Shown one piece after another: positions 40,912 through 49,764 of a stretch of DNA of 64,000 nt. The stretch's first letter is position 1; the number at the start of each line of letters is the position of its first letter. The notes under the pieces are model-generated. The model saw only the letters and a list, made by a program, of their open reading frames with translations, was not told the origin of the DNA and searched no databases. The translations under genes and the position numbers were made by a program. The stretch is from Georgenia daeguensis (GTDB lineage Bacteria; Actinomycetota; Actinomycetes; Actinomycetales; Actinomycetaceae), in contig NZ_BAABBA010000007.1 in the NCBI RefSeq assembly GCF_039537705.1, positions 147,904 through 211,903 on the forward strand, written 5' to 3'.

Positions 40912-42278
40912 CCCCAGTCCTGTCCCTTCTCGTCGGCGTGGTCGTGGTCCTGCTGATCACGGCCGCCACCGGCTACTTCGTCGCCCAGGAGTTCGCCTAC
41001 ATGGGCGTCGACCGCTCGCGCACGAGCGCCCGTGCCCAGGCCGGGGACGACGGCGCGAGGCGGGTTCTCTCCATCACGCGCCGCACGTCCTTCATGCTCT
41101 CCGGCGCCCAGCTGGGCATCACCGTCACCGGGCTGCTGGTCGGCTACGTCGCCGAGCCGCTCATCGGCACGGCGCTCGGCTCGATGCTCGGCGGTGCCGG
41201 CGTCTCCGCCGGGGTGTCCGCCGCCACCGGCGCCGTGCTCGCGCTGCTCTTCTCCACGGTCGTGCAGATGGTCTTCGGCGAGCTCTTCCCCAAGAACTTC
41301 GCCATCGCCAGGCCCGGGCCGGTGGCCGTCCGGCTGGCGCGCTCGACCACGATCTACCTCACGCTCTTCGGCTGGCTCATCTGGGTGTTCGACCAGGCCT
41401 CCAACCTGCTGCTGCGAGCCCTGCGGATGGAGCCGGTGCACGACGTCGAGCACTCGGCGACCGCCAGGGACCTGGAGCACATCGTCGAGGAGTCGCGCGA
41501 GACCGGTGACCTCTCGGTCGAGCTGTCGATGATGCTCGACCGCATCCTGGACTTCCCGCGCCGGACGGTCGAGCACGCCATGATCCCGCGCTCGCGGGTG
41601 GACACCGTCGAGGACGTCGACACGGTCGGCCACGTCCGCGCGCTCATGACGAGCGGGCACTCGCGCTACCCCGTCCTCGCAGAGAACACGCAGGACGTCG
41701 TCGGCGTCGTGCACCTGGCCGACGTCCTCAGCACCGACGAGCCCGACGGCGCACCGGTCACCGCCCTCATGCGCCCGCCGCTCGTGATCTCCCACCTCAC
41801 CGCGCTCCCGGACGCACTGCGCCGGCTCGGCGAGACCACGAACCAGCTCGCGTGCGTCGTCGACGAGTACGGCGGCTTCACCGGGGTGCTGACCCTGGAG
41901 GACCTGGCCGAGGAGCTGGTCGGGGAGATCACCGACGAGCACGACCCCGTCGTCCCCACCTACCGGCCCGAGGAGGGCGACGGCGTCTGGGTGATGTCGG
42001 GCGACGTCCACGTCGACGAGCTCGAGCGCGCCCTCGGCGCGGACCTGCCGCGGGGCGACTACGAGACCGTCGCGGGCCTCGTGATGGCCCATCACGGCGG
42101 GCTCGCCGGGGTCGGCACCGCCTTCGACATCGAGCTGCCGCCGGACCCGGGAGACCTGGTCCGCGACGGCGACCCGGAGCCGAGGTTCATCCGGGTGGAG
42201 GTCCTGCAGGTCGAGCGGCACGTGCCGTCGACCGTGCGCATCACTCTGCCGAGTGCCGACGGGGAGGTGGACCGGTGA
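40908..42278 (+). CDS. CNNM/CorC-type (TlyC/HlyC family) membrane transporter
   Basis: 456 aa. N-terminal DUF21/CNNM domain with four TM helices (SLLVGVVVVLLITAATGYF; MLSGAQLGITVTGLLVGYV; FGELFPKNFAIARP). A CBS pair follows (about 205-335, with RVDTVEDVDTVGHVRALM and GGFTGVLTLEDLAEELVGEI), and then the C-terminal CorC_HlyC beta-domain (GVWVMSGDVHVDELERAL). CNNM proteins export Mg2+ or related cations coupled to Na+. A GTG start coupled to an upstream leader ORF; the next gene overlaps by GTGA. Confidence 0.88.
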   Translation: MTPVLSLLVGVVVVLLITAATGYFVAQEFAYMGVDRSRTSARAQAGDDGARRVLSITRRTSFMLSGAQLGITVTGLLVGYVAEPLIGTALGSMLGGAGVSAGVSAATGAVLALLFSTVVQMVFGELFPKNFAIARPGPVAVRLARSTTIYLTLFGWLIWVFDQASNLLLRALRMEPVHDVEHSATARDLEHIVEESRETGDLSVELSMMLDRILDFPRRTVEHAMIPRSRVDTVEDVDTVGHVRALMTSGHSRYPVLAENTQDVVGVVHLADVLSTDEPDGAPVTALMRPPLVISHLTALPDALRRLGETTNQLACVVDEYGGFTGVLTLEDLAEELVGEITDEHDPVVPTYRPEEGDGVWVMSGDVHVDELERALGADLPRGDYETVAGLVMAHHGGLAGVGTAFDIELPPDPGDLVRDGDPEPRFIRVEVLQVERHVPSTVRITLPSADGEVDR

Positions 42279-43285
42279 TCGAGAACCCTCTCGTGGTGCT
42301 GGCCGCGACCGTGGCCATCGTCGTGCTCAGCGCCTTCTTCGTGGCCGTCGAGTTCTCTCTCATGGCCGCCCGCCGGCACCGGCTCGAGGACGCGGCCGCG
42401 GGCAGCCGGGCCGCCCGCGCCGCACTGCGGAGCTCCTCGGAGCTGACGCTGCTCCTGGCCGGCTCGCAGCTCGGCATCACGGTGTGCACCCTGGCGCTGG
42501 GCGCGATCACCAAGCCCGCCGTCCACCACTGGCTCACCCCGCTCCTCGAGGGCTGGGGCGTGCCGCTGGTGGCGGCCGACGTCGCCGGGTTCGTCCTCGC
42601 CCTCGTCATCGTCACTTTCCTCCACCTCGTGGTCGGGGAGATGGCACCCAAGTCGTGGGCGATCGCGCACCCGGAGCGGTCCGCGATCCTGCTGGCGCTG
42701 CCGATGCGGGCCTTCATGTGGGCCGCGCGGCCGCTGCTGCACGCGCTGAACGCCGCGGCGAACTGGCTGGTCCGCAAGGCCGGCGCCGACCCGGACGCGC
42801 CCGCGTCGGGAACCGACCCCGACACGCTGCGCCACCTCGTGGAGCACTCGGCGAACGTCGGCGCACTGGACGCGCGGTACTCCGCCCAGATCTCCGGCGC
42901 CCTGGAGATGCAGGAGCTCACGGTGGGGGAGCTGGTGGGGAGCGGTCCGGCGACGATCGTGCCCGCCGGCGCCACGGTGGGAGCGGTGCGCGCCGCCACG
43001 CGCCGGACCGGCCACCTGCGGGTGCTGGTCGGCGACGGCGACAAGGTCACGGGAGTCGTCCACGTCCGCGACACCCTCGCCGCGCCGGACGAGGCCGACG
43101 CCGAGCCGTTCGTGCGCGACGTCTTCACCCTCGACGAGGCGACCACCGTGCACGCCGCCCTCGCCACCATGCGCCGCACGCGCAACCACCTCGCCGTCGT
43201 GACCGACGGCGACCGGATGGTGGGTGTGGCCACGCTCGCCGACGTGCTGCGACGCCTCTTCCCGGCCGTCGGGGCGACGGCGTAG
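42275..43285 (+). CDS. Second CNNM/CorC-type transporter
   Basis: 336 aa, shorter paralogue of the previous gene. DUF21 domain (VLAATVAIVVLSAFFVAVEF; LLAGSQLGITVCTLALGA; LVVGEMAPKSWAIAHPER) and a CBS pair (VRAATRRTGHLRVLVGDGD; VHAALATMRRTRNHLAVVTD). It lacks the C-terminal CorC_HlyC domain. The GTG at 42275 overlaps the upstream stop with GGGGAGG before it. Such tandem long/short CNNM pairs are typical of actinobacteria and may work as a heterodimer. Confidence 0.88.
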   Translation: MIENPLVVLAATVAIVVLSAFFVAVEFSLMAARRHRLEDAAAGSRAARAALRSSSELTLLLAGSQLGITVCTLALGAITKPAVHHWLTPLLEGWGVPLVAADVAGFVLALVIVTFLHLVVGEMAPKSWAIAHPERSAILLALPMRAFMWAARPLLHALNAAANWLVRKAGADPDAPASGTDPDTLRHLVEHSANVGALDARYSAQISGALEMQELTVGELVGSGPATIVPAGATVGAVRAATRRTGHLRVLVGDGDKVTGVVHVRDTLAAPDEADAEPFVRDVFTLDEATTVHAALATMRRTRNHLAVVTDGDRMVGVATLADVLRRLFPAVGATA

Positions 43286-43403
43286 CCCGGCGGGCGCGCG
43301 GACAGGGTGCGACGCGGCCCACGTGGTCGGCGGCGACCAGGGTCGGGCAGTCATGCAAGACTGTCCCCCAGGCATCAGCAGGACAGGTGGAAGGGGACCC
43401 TTG

Positions 43404-43565
43404 ATGAAGAGCTCGCTAGTGATGTTCGCCGCCGAGCAGGTGGAGCACGCCGAGGCCGGCGGCGCGACCGTGAGCCCGTACGTCCTGGGAGCGCTCACCC
43501 TGGCGGTCTTCGTCCTCCTGCTCCTGGTGACGTACGCCTTCCGCAACGTCCACACGCGTCACTGA
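43404..43565 (+). CDS. Small single-pass membrane protein upstream of nadD (53 aa)
   Basis: 53 aa: an acidic/His-containing start (EQVEHAEAGGATVSPY), one TM helix (LGALTLAVFVLLLLVTYAF) and a short basic tail. A-A-G-G-G-G precedes the ATG at 43404. Small proteins of this pattern are commonly found directly before nadD in actinobacteria, where they are usually preceded by proA. Function unknown. Confidence 0.72.
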   Translation: MKSSLVMFAAEQVEHAEAGGATVSPYVLGALTLAVFVLLLLVTYAFRNVHTRH

Positions 43566-43581
43566 CCCTGCAGGAGCTGCG

Positions 43582-44292
43582 ATGGCGTGGGGTCCTCGGC
43601 CGAGGCGGCGGGTCGGTGTCATGGGCGGCACCTTCGACCCGGTGCACCACGGGCACCTCGTGGCGGCGAGCGAGGTCCTGGAGTCCTTCGCGCTCGACGA
43701 GGTGATCTTCGTCCCGACCGGCGAGCAGCCGTTCAAGACCGACCGGGACGTGACCCAGGCCGAGCACCGCTATCTCATGACGGTCGTGGCCACGGCGTCG
43801 AACCCCCGCTTCACCGTCTCGCGCCTGGAGATCGACCGGCCGGGCAAGACCTACACGATCGACACGCTGCGCGAGCTCAAGGCGCAGATGCCCGACACCG
43901 ACCTGTACTTCATCACCGGTGCGGACGTCCTGCCGCAGATCCTGACCTGGAAGGACGCCGACGAGCTGTGGTCGCTCGCCCACTTCATCGGCGTCACCCG
44001 CCCGGGCCACGAGCTCGACACCTCCGGGCTTCCGGAGGCCGGGGTCTCGTTGCTGGAGGTGCCGGCGATGGCGATCTCGTCGACGGACTGCCGTCGGCGC
44101 GTCGCCGCGGGCAAGCCGGTCTGGTACCTCGTGCCGGACGGTGTGGTGCAGTACATCGCCAAGTACGGCCTCTACCGCAGGGGCTCGGCGAAGGTCGACG
44201 ACTTCTCGCGGCCCCGGCCGCGCATGACGACGAGAGCCCGGGACGAGCGCAGCGTCAAGCTGCCGCCCCGGGCCGTGGGAGCAGGTAAGTGA
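43582..44292 (+). CDS. nadD: Nicotinate-nucleotide adenylyltransferase
   Basis: 236 aa. GGTFDPVHHGHLVAASE carries the nucleotidyltransferase HxGH motif (HHGHL). Further FVPTGEQPFK (nucleotide loop), ITGADVLPQILTWKDADEL and MAISSTDCRRRVAAGKPVW (the ISST-type triphosphate loop). It makes deamido-NAD+ from nicotinate mononucleotide and ATP. A C-terminal basic tail of about 35 residues is extra. The stop overlaps the next start (GTGA). Confidence 0.95.
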   Translation: MAWGPRPRRRVGVMGGTFDPVHHGHLVAASEVLESFALDEVIFVPTGEQPFKTDRDVTQAEHRYLMTVVATASNPRFTVSRLEIDRPGKTYTIDTLRELKAQMPDTDLYFITGADVLPQILTWKDADELWSLAHFIGVTRPGHELDTSGLPEAGVSLLEVPAMAISSTDCRRRVAAGKPVWYLVPDGVVQYIAKYGLYRRGSAKVDDFSRPRPRMTTRARDERSVKLPPRAVGAGK

Positions 44293-45899
44293 ACCAGCAG
44301 GAACCCTCCACCGAGACGGGCGGTCTGGGAGAGCGCAGGCGGCGCCGCGAGGCGGAGCGCGCCGCACGCCTGGCCGCCGAGCGGGCCGGGCAGGCGCGGC
44401 CGCTGACCCGGCGTGAGCTGCGCATCCGCCAGCTCGAGGAGCAGGCACGCCTGGAGGCCATCGCCACGGGCGAGCTGCCGCTCGTGGACGACGATGGCAG
44501 GCCGCTTCCGCCGGAGGCCGCCCTGGCGCGGTCGGTCGCCGCGACGGGGACGACGACGGACGGTGCCGCCGGTGCCGAGCGCTCCGACGCGCCGGTGCCG
44601 CAGGCCAGCACCGCGCACTCGTCGGTGCGGCAGCCCCGCACCGCGCAGCCGCCCGCGCCGTCCGCGCAGCCGCCCGCGCCGTCCGCGCGGGACCGGGTGG
44701 CGGACGCCGCCCCGACGCCGGCAGAGGACCGCGGCCAGATCCCGGCCGCTCCGGCGCCGGCCCCCGCACCCGACCGGGCCGCCGCGCCGGCGCCTGCCTC
44801 CGCACGGGCAGAGGTCCCCGCCCGCGTGACTCAGGCCGACCAGCCCGCCGCCCCGGCAGCCCCCCTTTCCAGGCGCTCCTTGCGCGACCGGGTGAGGAGC
44901 GACGTCGCGGTGCCCGAGGACGGCCCGACGGAGCGCACGGCCACGGCGCGCCGTCCGGTGGTGCGCGCCCCGCACACCGCCAAGGGCATCCGCACCCTGG
45001 ACGCCACCGGCACGCTGACCGGCGTGCAGCCCGTCGCGGCCGGCTCCGCACAGCCGTCCCGTCCCGGGCCGGTGGCCGACGAGCCGCCGGTGACCACCGA
45101 CCCGGCCGGGTGGGAGTCCGCCGTCGGCCTTCCCGCGGTCACCGACGACGGCACGCTCGTCATCGACGCCGTTCCCTCCGGTGCTCCGGACACTGCCACG
45201 CCCGCGTCGGCGCCGAGCGCCCCCACCACCGGCGCCCCCGCGTCCGGTGCCCCCGCGTCCCGCGTCCCCACCTCCGGTCGCGAAGCCGCCGGGCGGACGA
45301 CCGCCGCTCCCGCCCCCGCCCCGGCCCCGGCCCCCGCCGACGCACCGGCGCCCGCGACGGCAGCCCCGGCCGCTCCCGGCCCGGCTTTCACACCCGTGAG
45401 GCGTGAGCCCACCGAGGCGGAGCGGGCACGGTCGGCGGCGTCTCCCAGCCGGTTCCCCTCGGCGGCCAGCGGGCCCGAGGCCGTCGCCGCCGCGGCGCTG
45501 GACGAAGGCCCCGACGAGGAGGACTACGACGACGAGGCGCGCCCGCAGTGGGCCTCCCTCGCCGAGTTCTCCGCCGCGTCCTCCCAGTCGCCCGACGAGT
45601 CGTCCGAGCGCGCCGGTCATGAGCCCGCGCGGCGCTCCGTGCGCGAGCGCATGGCCGGCCCGGTCAGCGGTCCGGGCGCCGACGGCGTGGAGGACCTCGA
45701 GGACGACGGCCACGACGAGGACGCGGACACCCGCAACCCGGCCGCCTCGCTCGTCAAGATCGTCGCCCTGGTCCTCGTCGCGATCGTCATCGGCCTCCTG
45801 ATCGGTCTGCTGGCGTTCAACCAGGAGGCCGACGGTGCGTCGATGCGGATCCAGTCTCTCGCGCAGGTGACGTCGGTGCTGCTCGGGCCGACCCCGTAG
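44289..45899 (+). CDS. Pro/Ala-rich single-pass membrane protein between nadD and rsfS
   Basis: 536 aa. Charged N-terminal coiled-coil (GERRRRREAERAARLAAERA; LTRRELRIRQLEEQARLEAI). A long Ala/Pro/Thr-rich disordered region follows (about 85-400), then an acidic stretch (DEGPDEEDYDDEARPQWASL) and one C-terminal TM helix (SLVKIVALVLVAIVIGLLIG). The GTG start overlaps the nadD stop. A low-complexity membrane protein with an N-terminal Arg/Glu-rich helix is found here in many Micrococcales; its role is unknown. Confidence 0.72.
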   Translation: MNQQEPSTETGGLGERRRRREAERAARLAAERAGQARPLTRRELRIRQLEEQARLEAIATGELPLVDDDGRPLPPEAALARSVAATGTTTDGAAGAERSDAPVPQASTAHSSVRQPRTAQPPAPSAQPPAPSARDRVADAAPTPAEDRGQIPAAPAPAPAPDRAAAPAPASARAEVPARVTQADQPAAPAAPLSRRSLRDRVRSDVAVPEDGPTERTATARRPVVRAPHTAKGIRTLDATGTLTGVQPVAAGSAQPSRPGPVADEPPVTTDPAGWESAVGLPAVTDDGTLVIDAVPSGAPDTATPASAPSAPTTGAPASGAPASRVPTSGREAAGRTTAAPAPAPAPAPADAPAPATAAPAAPGPAFTPVRREPTEAERARSAASPSRFPSAASGPEAVAAAALDEGPDEEDYDDEARPQWASLAEFSAASSQSPDESSERAGHEPARRSVRERMAGPVSGPGADGVEDLEDDGHDEDADTRNPAASLVKIVALVLVAIVIGLLIGLLAFNQEADGASMRIQSLAQVTSVLLGPTP

Positions 45900-45935
45900 G
45901 ATCGCCCGAGACACTTTTTCGTCCCGAGGAGACCT

Positions 45936-46328
45936 GTGGCTGCTGACGACCGATCCCGCCATCTAGCCGTCGTCGCCGCGCGCGCGGCGGCCGACAAGAA
46001 GGCCGAGGAGATCATCGCGCTCGACGTCTCCGAGCGGCTCGTCCTCACGGACGTCTTCCTCGTCGTCTCCGGCAGCAACGAGCGCCAGGTCAAGGCGATC
46101 GTCGACGCGGTGGACGAGGCGCTGCACAAGGAGGGCGCCAAGGCCGTGCGCAAGGAGGGTGTGAGCGAGGCACGCTGGGTCCTCATGGACTACGGCGACA
46201 TCGTCGTCCACGTCCAGCACGAGGAGGACCGCGAGTACTACGCGCTCGAGCGGCTGTGGAAGGACTGCCCCGTCGTCGACCTGCCGGCCGACCTGCACGT
46301 TCCGGCGGACAGCGAAGATCGGGCATGA
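45936..46328 (+). CDS. rsfS: Ribosomal silencing factor RsfS
   Basis: 130 aa. IIALDVSERLVLTDVFLVVSG and SNERQVKAIVDAVDEAL are hallmark segments of RsfS/Iojap; EARWVLMDYGDIVVHVQHEE is the conserved centre and YYALERLWKDCPVVDL the end. It binds ribosomal protein uL14 and keeps 30S and 50S apart in starvation. GTG start with GAGGAG upstream. The stop overlaps the following gene (ATGA), the usual actinobacterial nadD-rsfS-phosphatase order. Confidence 0.94.
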   Translation: MAADDRSRHLAVVAARAAADKKAEEIIALDVSERLVLTDVFLVVSGSNERQVKAIVDAVDEALHKEGAKAVRKEGVSEARWVLMDYGDIVVHVQHEEDREYYALERLWKDCPVVDLPADLHVPADSEDRA

Positions 46329-46942
46329 CGGCAGGAACCGTCATCCTGTGGCGCCACGGTCAGACCGACTTCAACGCGGCGCGCCGGCTGCAGGGGCAGT
46401 CGGACATCCCGCTCAACGACGCGGGCACCCGTCAGGCCAACCTCGCCGCGACGGCGTTGGCCGCGCTGGAGCCGACCCGCATCATCACCTCGGACCTGCA
46501 GCGTGCCGTCTCCACGGCCCGGGCCCTCGCCGACCGCACCGGGATCCGGCCCACCACCGACTCGCGCCTGCGCGAGCGCAGCTTCGGCGCCTGGGAGGGG
46601 CTCACCCAGGAGGAGATCCAGGCCTCGTGGCCGGACGCCTTCACGGCCTGGCGGCACGGGCGTGAGCCCGACGGCGTGGGGGCGGAGACCCGCACCGGCT
46701 GCGGGACCCGCGTGGCCGCCGCGATCGAGGAGGCCGCGACGGAGCTCACCGCCGACGACGTGCTCGTGGTCGTCGGTCACGGCGCCGCGATCACGCTCGG
46801 GCAGACCGTGCTGCTCGGGCTGGACCCCGGGAACTGGTTCGGCCTGACCGGCCTGGAGAACAGCGGGTGGACCCTCATGCACCCCAACCCCGGCCGGGCG
46901 CCGGCGTGGCGCCTCAGCGCCTACAACCTCGGGCTGGACTGA
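46325..46942 (+). CDS. Histidine phosphatase family protein (phosphoglycerate-mutase-like)
   Basis: 205 aa. RHG motif in LWRHGQTDFNAARRLQG, catalytic acid in LRERSFGAWEGLTQEE, and the second His in VVVGHGAAI. In actinobacteria this position, downstream of rsfS, is often occupied by a phosphatase suggested to act as glucosyl-3-phosphoglycerate phosphatase, but this cannot be shown from sequence. ATGA overlap with rsfS. Confidence 0.88.
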   Translation: MTAGTVILWRHGQTDFNAARRLQGQSDIPLNDAGTRQANLAATALAALEPTRIITSDLQRAVSTARALADRTGIRPTTDSRLRERSFGAWEGLTQEEIQASWPDAFTAWRHGREPDGVGAETRTGCGTRVAAAIEEAATELTADDVLVVVGHGAAITLGQTVLLGLDPGNWFGLTGLENSGWTLMHPNPGRAPAWRLSAYNLGLD

Positions 46943-46972
46943 CCGCTCCGAGCCGCCGCTGGCTGCGTCGGG

Positions 46973-47362
46973 CTACCGCTGACCCCGCTCGAGCAGGGCA
47001 GTCATGTCCGGCAGGCCGAAGTACTGTGCGGTGGCCCGCGAGCTGGGCGCGCCGGCGTCCGGGTCGGCGCCCGCGTCGAGGAGCAGCCCCGCGATCTCGG
47101 TGTCCTGCCTGAAGACGGCGCACGTCAGCGCGTTCTGCGACCGGTCGTTGAGCCGTTCGACGTCGGCGCCCCGCTCGAGCAGCGCCCGGACCGTGCCGGG
47201 CCGCTGGTGGTAGGCGGCGAGGATCAGCAGCGTGTCGCCCTTGGCGTTGGTGAGGTCCACGGGGGCTCCTGCGTCGAGCAGGGCGCTGAGGTCCTCGGTC
47301 CGTCCCTGCCGCGCCATGTCGAACATCTCGTGGGCCAGCGCGACGGCGTCCTCGTCGGTCAT
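46973..47362 (-). CDS. Ankyrin-repeat protein
   Basis: 129 aa with three or four ankyrin repeats: TEDLSALLDAGAPVDLTNAK, then GDTLLILAAYHQRPGTVRAL and LERGADVERLNDRSQNALTC, then AGLLLDAGADPDAGAPSS. No signal peptide, so cytoplasmic. Ankyrin repeats mediate protein contacts; the partner is unknown. Small catalase- or toxin-associated ankyrin proteins have this size, but none is nearby. The first Met at 47362 is used. Confidence 0.85.
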   Translation of the reverse strand: MTDEDAVALAHEMFDMARQGRTEDLSALLDAGAPVDLTNAKGDTLLILAAYHQRPGTVRALLERGADVERLNDRSQNALTCAVFRQDTEIAGLLLDAGADPDAGAPSSRATAQYFGLPDMTALLERGQR

Positions 47363-47511
47363 GGGCCCACGATAGGGGCGGGCCCGGGGCGGCCGCGGGG
47401 GTGCCCGCTCCGCAGGACCCGGGAGCCGCCCGGGACTATGGTGAGGCAGGTGCTCGCGACGGGGCGGCGCCGGCCGGCCGCACCGTCGGCAAAGGCGGAC
47501 GGAGGTCCCTC

Positions 47512-48231
47512 TTGGCTGAGTCGCTGCCGCTGGCGGAGGAGCTGGCCCGTGCCTACGCCGGAGCGTCCGGCCTTCTTCTGACGGACGGCGCCGTCCGCAA
47601 CGCCCTGCGGCTGGTCACGTCGGTGGCCGCGGAGGCCATCCCGGGCACGACCGGGGCCGGCGTCACCGTTCGCGACGGCGACGCCCGGATCACCGTGGCC
47701 GCCACCCACCCTCTCGTCGAGCAGCTCGACACGGTGCAGTACGAGACCGGCGAGGGACCGTGCCTGACGGCGTGGGAGCGGCACGCCACGGTGCGGGTTG
47801 CCGATCTGAGGCGGGAGGAGCGCTGGCCCCGCTGGGGCCGGGCCGTGCGTCCGACGGGCGTCCGGTCCGCCCTGAGCACCGCGCTGGTGGCCGGTGACAA
47901 GGCCGTGGGCACGCTGAAGATCTACTCGCAGCGGGCGGCTGCCTACGACGACTCCAGCGAGCACCTGCTGCGCATGTTCGCCGCCCAGGCGGCCACCCTG
48001 GTGGCGCACGCCCGTGGCGCCGACGACGCCCGCCGGCTCAGCGAGGACCTGCGGACGGCCATCCGCTCCCGCGACCTGGTGGCCACGGCCCGAGGAATCC
48101 TCATGGAGCGCGAGCACCTGAACGAGCCCGACGCGCTGGCGCTCCTGGTGGCGCTCGCCCGCCGCGAGCACCGCGACCTCCAGGAGGTCGCGCTCGGCCT
48201 GGTTCGTTCTACGGCGCGTCGGCAACGATGA
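47512..48231 (+). CDS. GAF-ANTAR domain regulator
   Basis: 239 aa with a TTG start. GAF domain about 20-165 (AGVTVRDGDARITVAATHP; VQYETGEGPCLTAWERHA; RSALSTALVAGDKAVGTLKI). C-terminal ANTAR RNA-binding domain about 175-235 (RLSEDLRTAIRSRDLVATAR; GILMEREHLNEPDALALLVA). ANTAR proteins bind dual hairpin RNA antiterminators. The TTG at 47512 is chosen because GGAGG is at ideal distance; a longer form from 47401 has no ribosome site. Overlap (ATGA) with the PP2C gene indicates a signalling pair. Confidence 0.82.
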   Translation: MAESLPLAEELARAYAGASGLLLTDGAVRNALRLVTSVAAEAIPGTTGAGVTVRDGDARITVAATHPLVEQLDTVQYETGEGPCLTAWERHATVRVADLRREERWPRWGRAVRPTGVRSALSTALVAGDKAVGTLKIYSQRAAAYDDSSEHLLRMFAAQAATLVAHARGADDARRLSEDLRTAIRSRDLVATARGILMEREHLNEPDALALLVALARREHRDLQEVALGLVRSTARRQR

Positions 48232-49685
48232 GCGCGCCGACGGCCGGCCGCGAGGACCAGCAGCGCGCGGCGCTGCGGCTTGTGGCGGAGCGCGCGGGCA
48301 TCGGCCCGGGGGAGTGGTGGCGCCGGTACTTCGCTCTCGGCGGTACGGCCGGGCAGGCCGAGCTGGAGGACTTCGCGCGCCGCGGCGGATCGCTGCCCCC
48401 GGTGGAGCGGGACCTGCTCGCCCAGGCCGTCAACGAGCTGCTCGAGGCGCGCGCCGTCGTCCGGAGCGTGCCCTACAGCGGGCGCGTACGGGACCCACGC
48501 CCGTCCGAGGGGCCGCTCGCAGCCATGCTGGCGCTCCTGCAGGGAATGCACGTGGCCCCGCCGGAGCGGATCGCGGCGGTGGCGGCCGAGGCCGGCGACC
48601 TCCTGGGGGTGGGCATCGAGGTCTACCTCGTCGACTACGACCACGTGGAGCTGCGCCCGGTACGCGGGGGGCGTTGGCGCGGGGTGGACGACTCGCTCCC
48701 CGGCCGGGCCTTCCGTGAGCTCGAGATCCGGGTGACGCGCACCGACGGCGCGGCCCGGCTGTGGGTCCCGCTGGTCGACGGGGCGGAACGGCTCGGCGTG
48801 CTGGAGGTGATTCCCGCCGACGACGCAGACCTCGAGGACGGCCTGCTCCGCAGCCAGCTGGCGTGGCTCGCCACGCTCCTCGGTCACCTCGTGACCACCA
48901 CGACGAAGTACGGGGACGCGCTCGACGGCGTCCGGCGCCGGCGGCCGCGCAGCGCCTCGGCGGAGCTGGTCTGGCAGCTGCTGCCCCCGCTGACCGCGGG
49001 CACGGAGAAGGTCGTGGTCACAGGCGTCGTTGCGCCGAGCGAGACGGTCGGGGGCGACGCGTTCGACTACTCCCTCTCCGAGAGCACGGCCTCGCTGGCC
49101 ATCTTCGACGCCAACGGGACGTCGCTGAACGCCGGCACCCTCACCGCCATGGCGCTCTCCGCGTACCGCAGCACGCGCCGCAACGGCGGCTCGCTGTTCG
49201 ACCAGGTCATGGCCGTCGACACCGTCATCGGAGCGGAGCTGGCGAGGACGGGGCGCACGATGTCCGCCGTGCTCGCGGAGCTGGACCTGGACCATGGGCG
49301 CCTGCGCTGGGTGAGCGCCGGCAACCCCGCGCCCCTGGTCCTGCGGCGCGGCAAGGTCGTCAAGGTTCTCGCCGGCGGGCAGCGTCCCGCGTTCGGTCTG
49401 CCGACCCGCGACGTCCGCGTGGCCGAGGAGGTGCTCGAGCCGGACGACTGGCTGGTGCTGCACACCGACGGCATCACCGACGCCCGTGACGCCGAGGGAG
49501 CGGTCTTCGGCCTGGACCGGCTCGAGGACTTCCTCGCCCGCGAGGCCGCCACCGAGCACCCCCCGCCGGAGCTGATCCGTCGCCTCGTCCGCAAGGTGCT
49601 CGAGCACCAGCGCGGGGTGCTCGAGGACGACGCGACCGTCCTGGTGGCTCGCTGGGGTGACTACCGTCGCTGGCTGACGCCCTGA
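48228..49685 (+). CDS. PP2C/SpoIIE-type serine phosphatase with N-terminal sensor domain
   Basis: 485 aa. Residues about 95-220 are GAF-like (LLQGMHVAPPERIAAVAAEA; GIEVYLVDYDHVELRPVRGG). The C-terminal half is a SpoIIE-type PP2C domain: VTGVVAPSETVGGDAFDYSL, LAIFDANGTSLNAGTLTAMAL (metal Asp), LHTDGITDARDAEGAVFGLD and GVLEDDATVLVARWG. It likely dephosphorylates an anti-anti-sigma factor. No such partner is adjacent. Coupled by ATGA to the GAF-ANTAR gene. Confidence 0.86.
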   Translation: MSAPTAGREDQQRAALRLVAERAGIGPGEWWRRYFALGGTAGQAELEDFARRGGSLPPVERDLLAQAVNELLEARAVVRSVPYSGRVRDPRPSEGPLAAMLALLQGMHVAPPERIAAVAAEAGDLLGVGIEVYLVDYDHVELRPVRGGRWRGVDDSLPGRAFRELEIRVTRTDGAARLWVPLVDGAERLGVLEVIPADDADLEDGLLRSQLAWLATLLGHLVTTTTKYGDALDGVRRRRPRSASAELVWQLLPPLTAGTEKVVVTGVVAPSETVGGDAFDYSLSESTASLAIFDANGTSLNAGTLTAMALSAYRSTRRNGGSLFDQVMAVDTVIGAELARTGRTMSAVLAELDLDHGRLRWVSAGNPAPLVLRRGKVVKVLAGGQRPAFGLPTRDVRVAEEVLEPDDWLVLHTDGITDARDAEGAVFGLDRLEDFLAREAATEHPPPELIRRLVRKVLEHQRGVLEDDATVLVARWGDYRRWLTP

Positions 49686-49764
49686 AGTACCGGGTTCCCG
49701 GCGGCCCCCGTCCCCTTCCGGACGTAGAGATGCGGAATCACGGATCTTGGGTTGACTAGGCCTC

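Noticed and set aside
49733..49756. GGAAT followed by GTTG upstream of the small lipoprotein gene
   Set aside because: The spacer is only 12 bases, too short for a SigR/SigH promoter.
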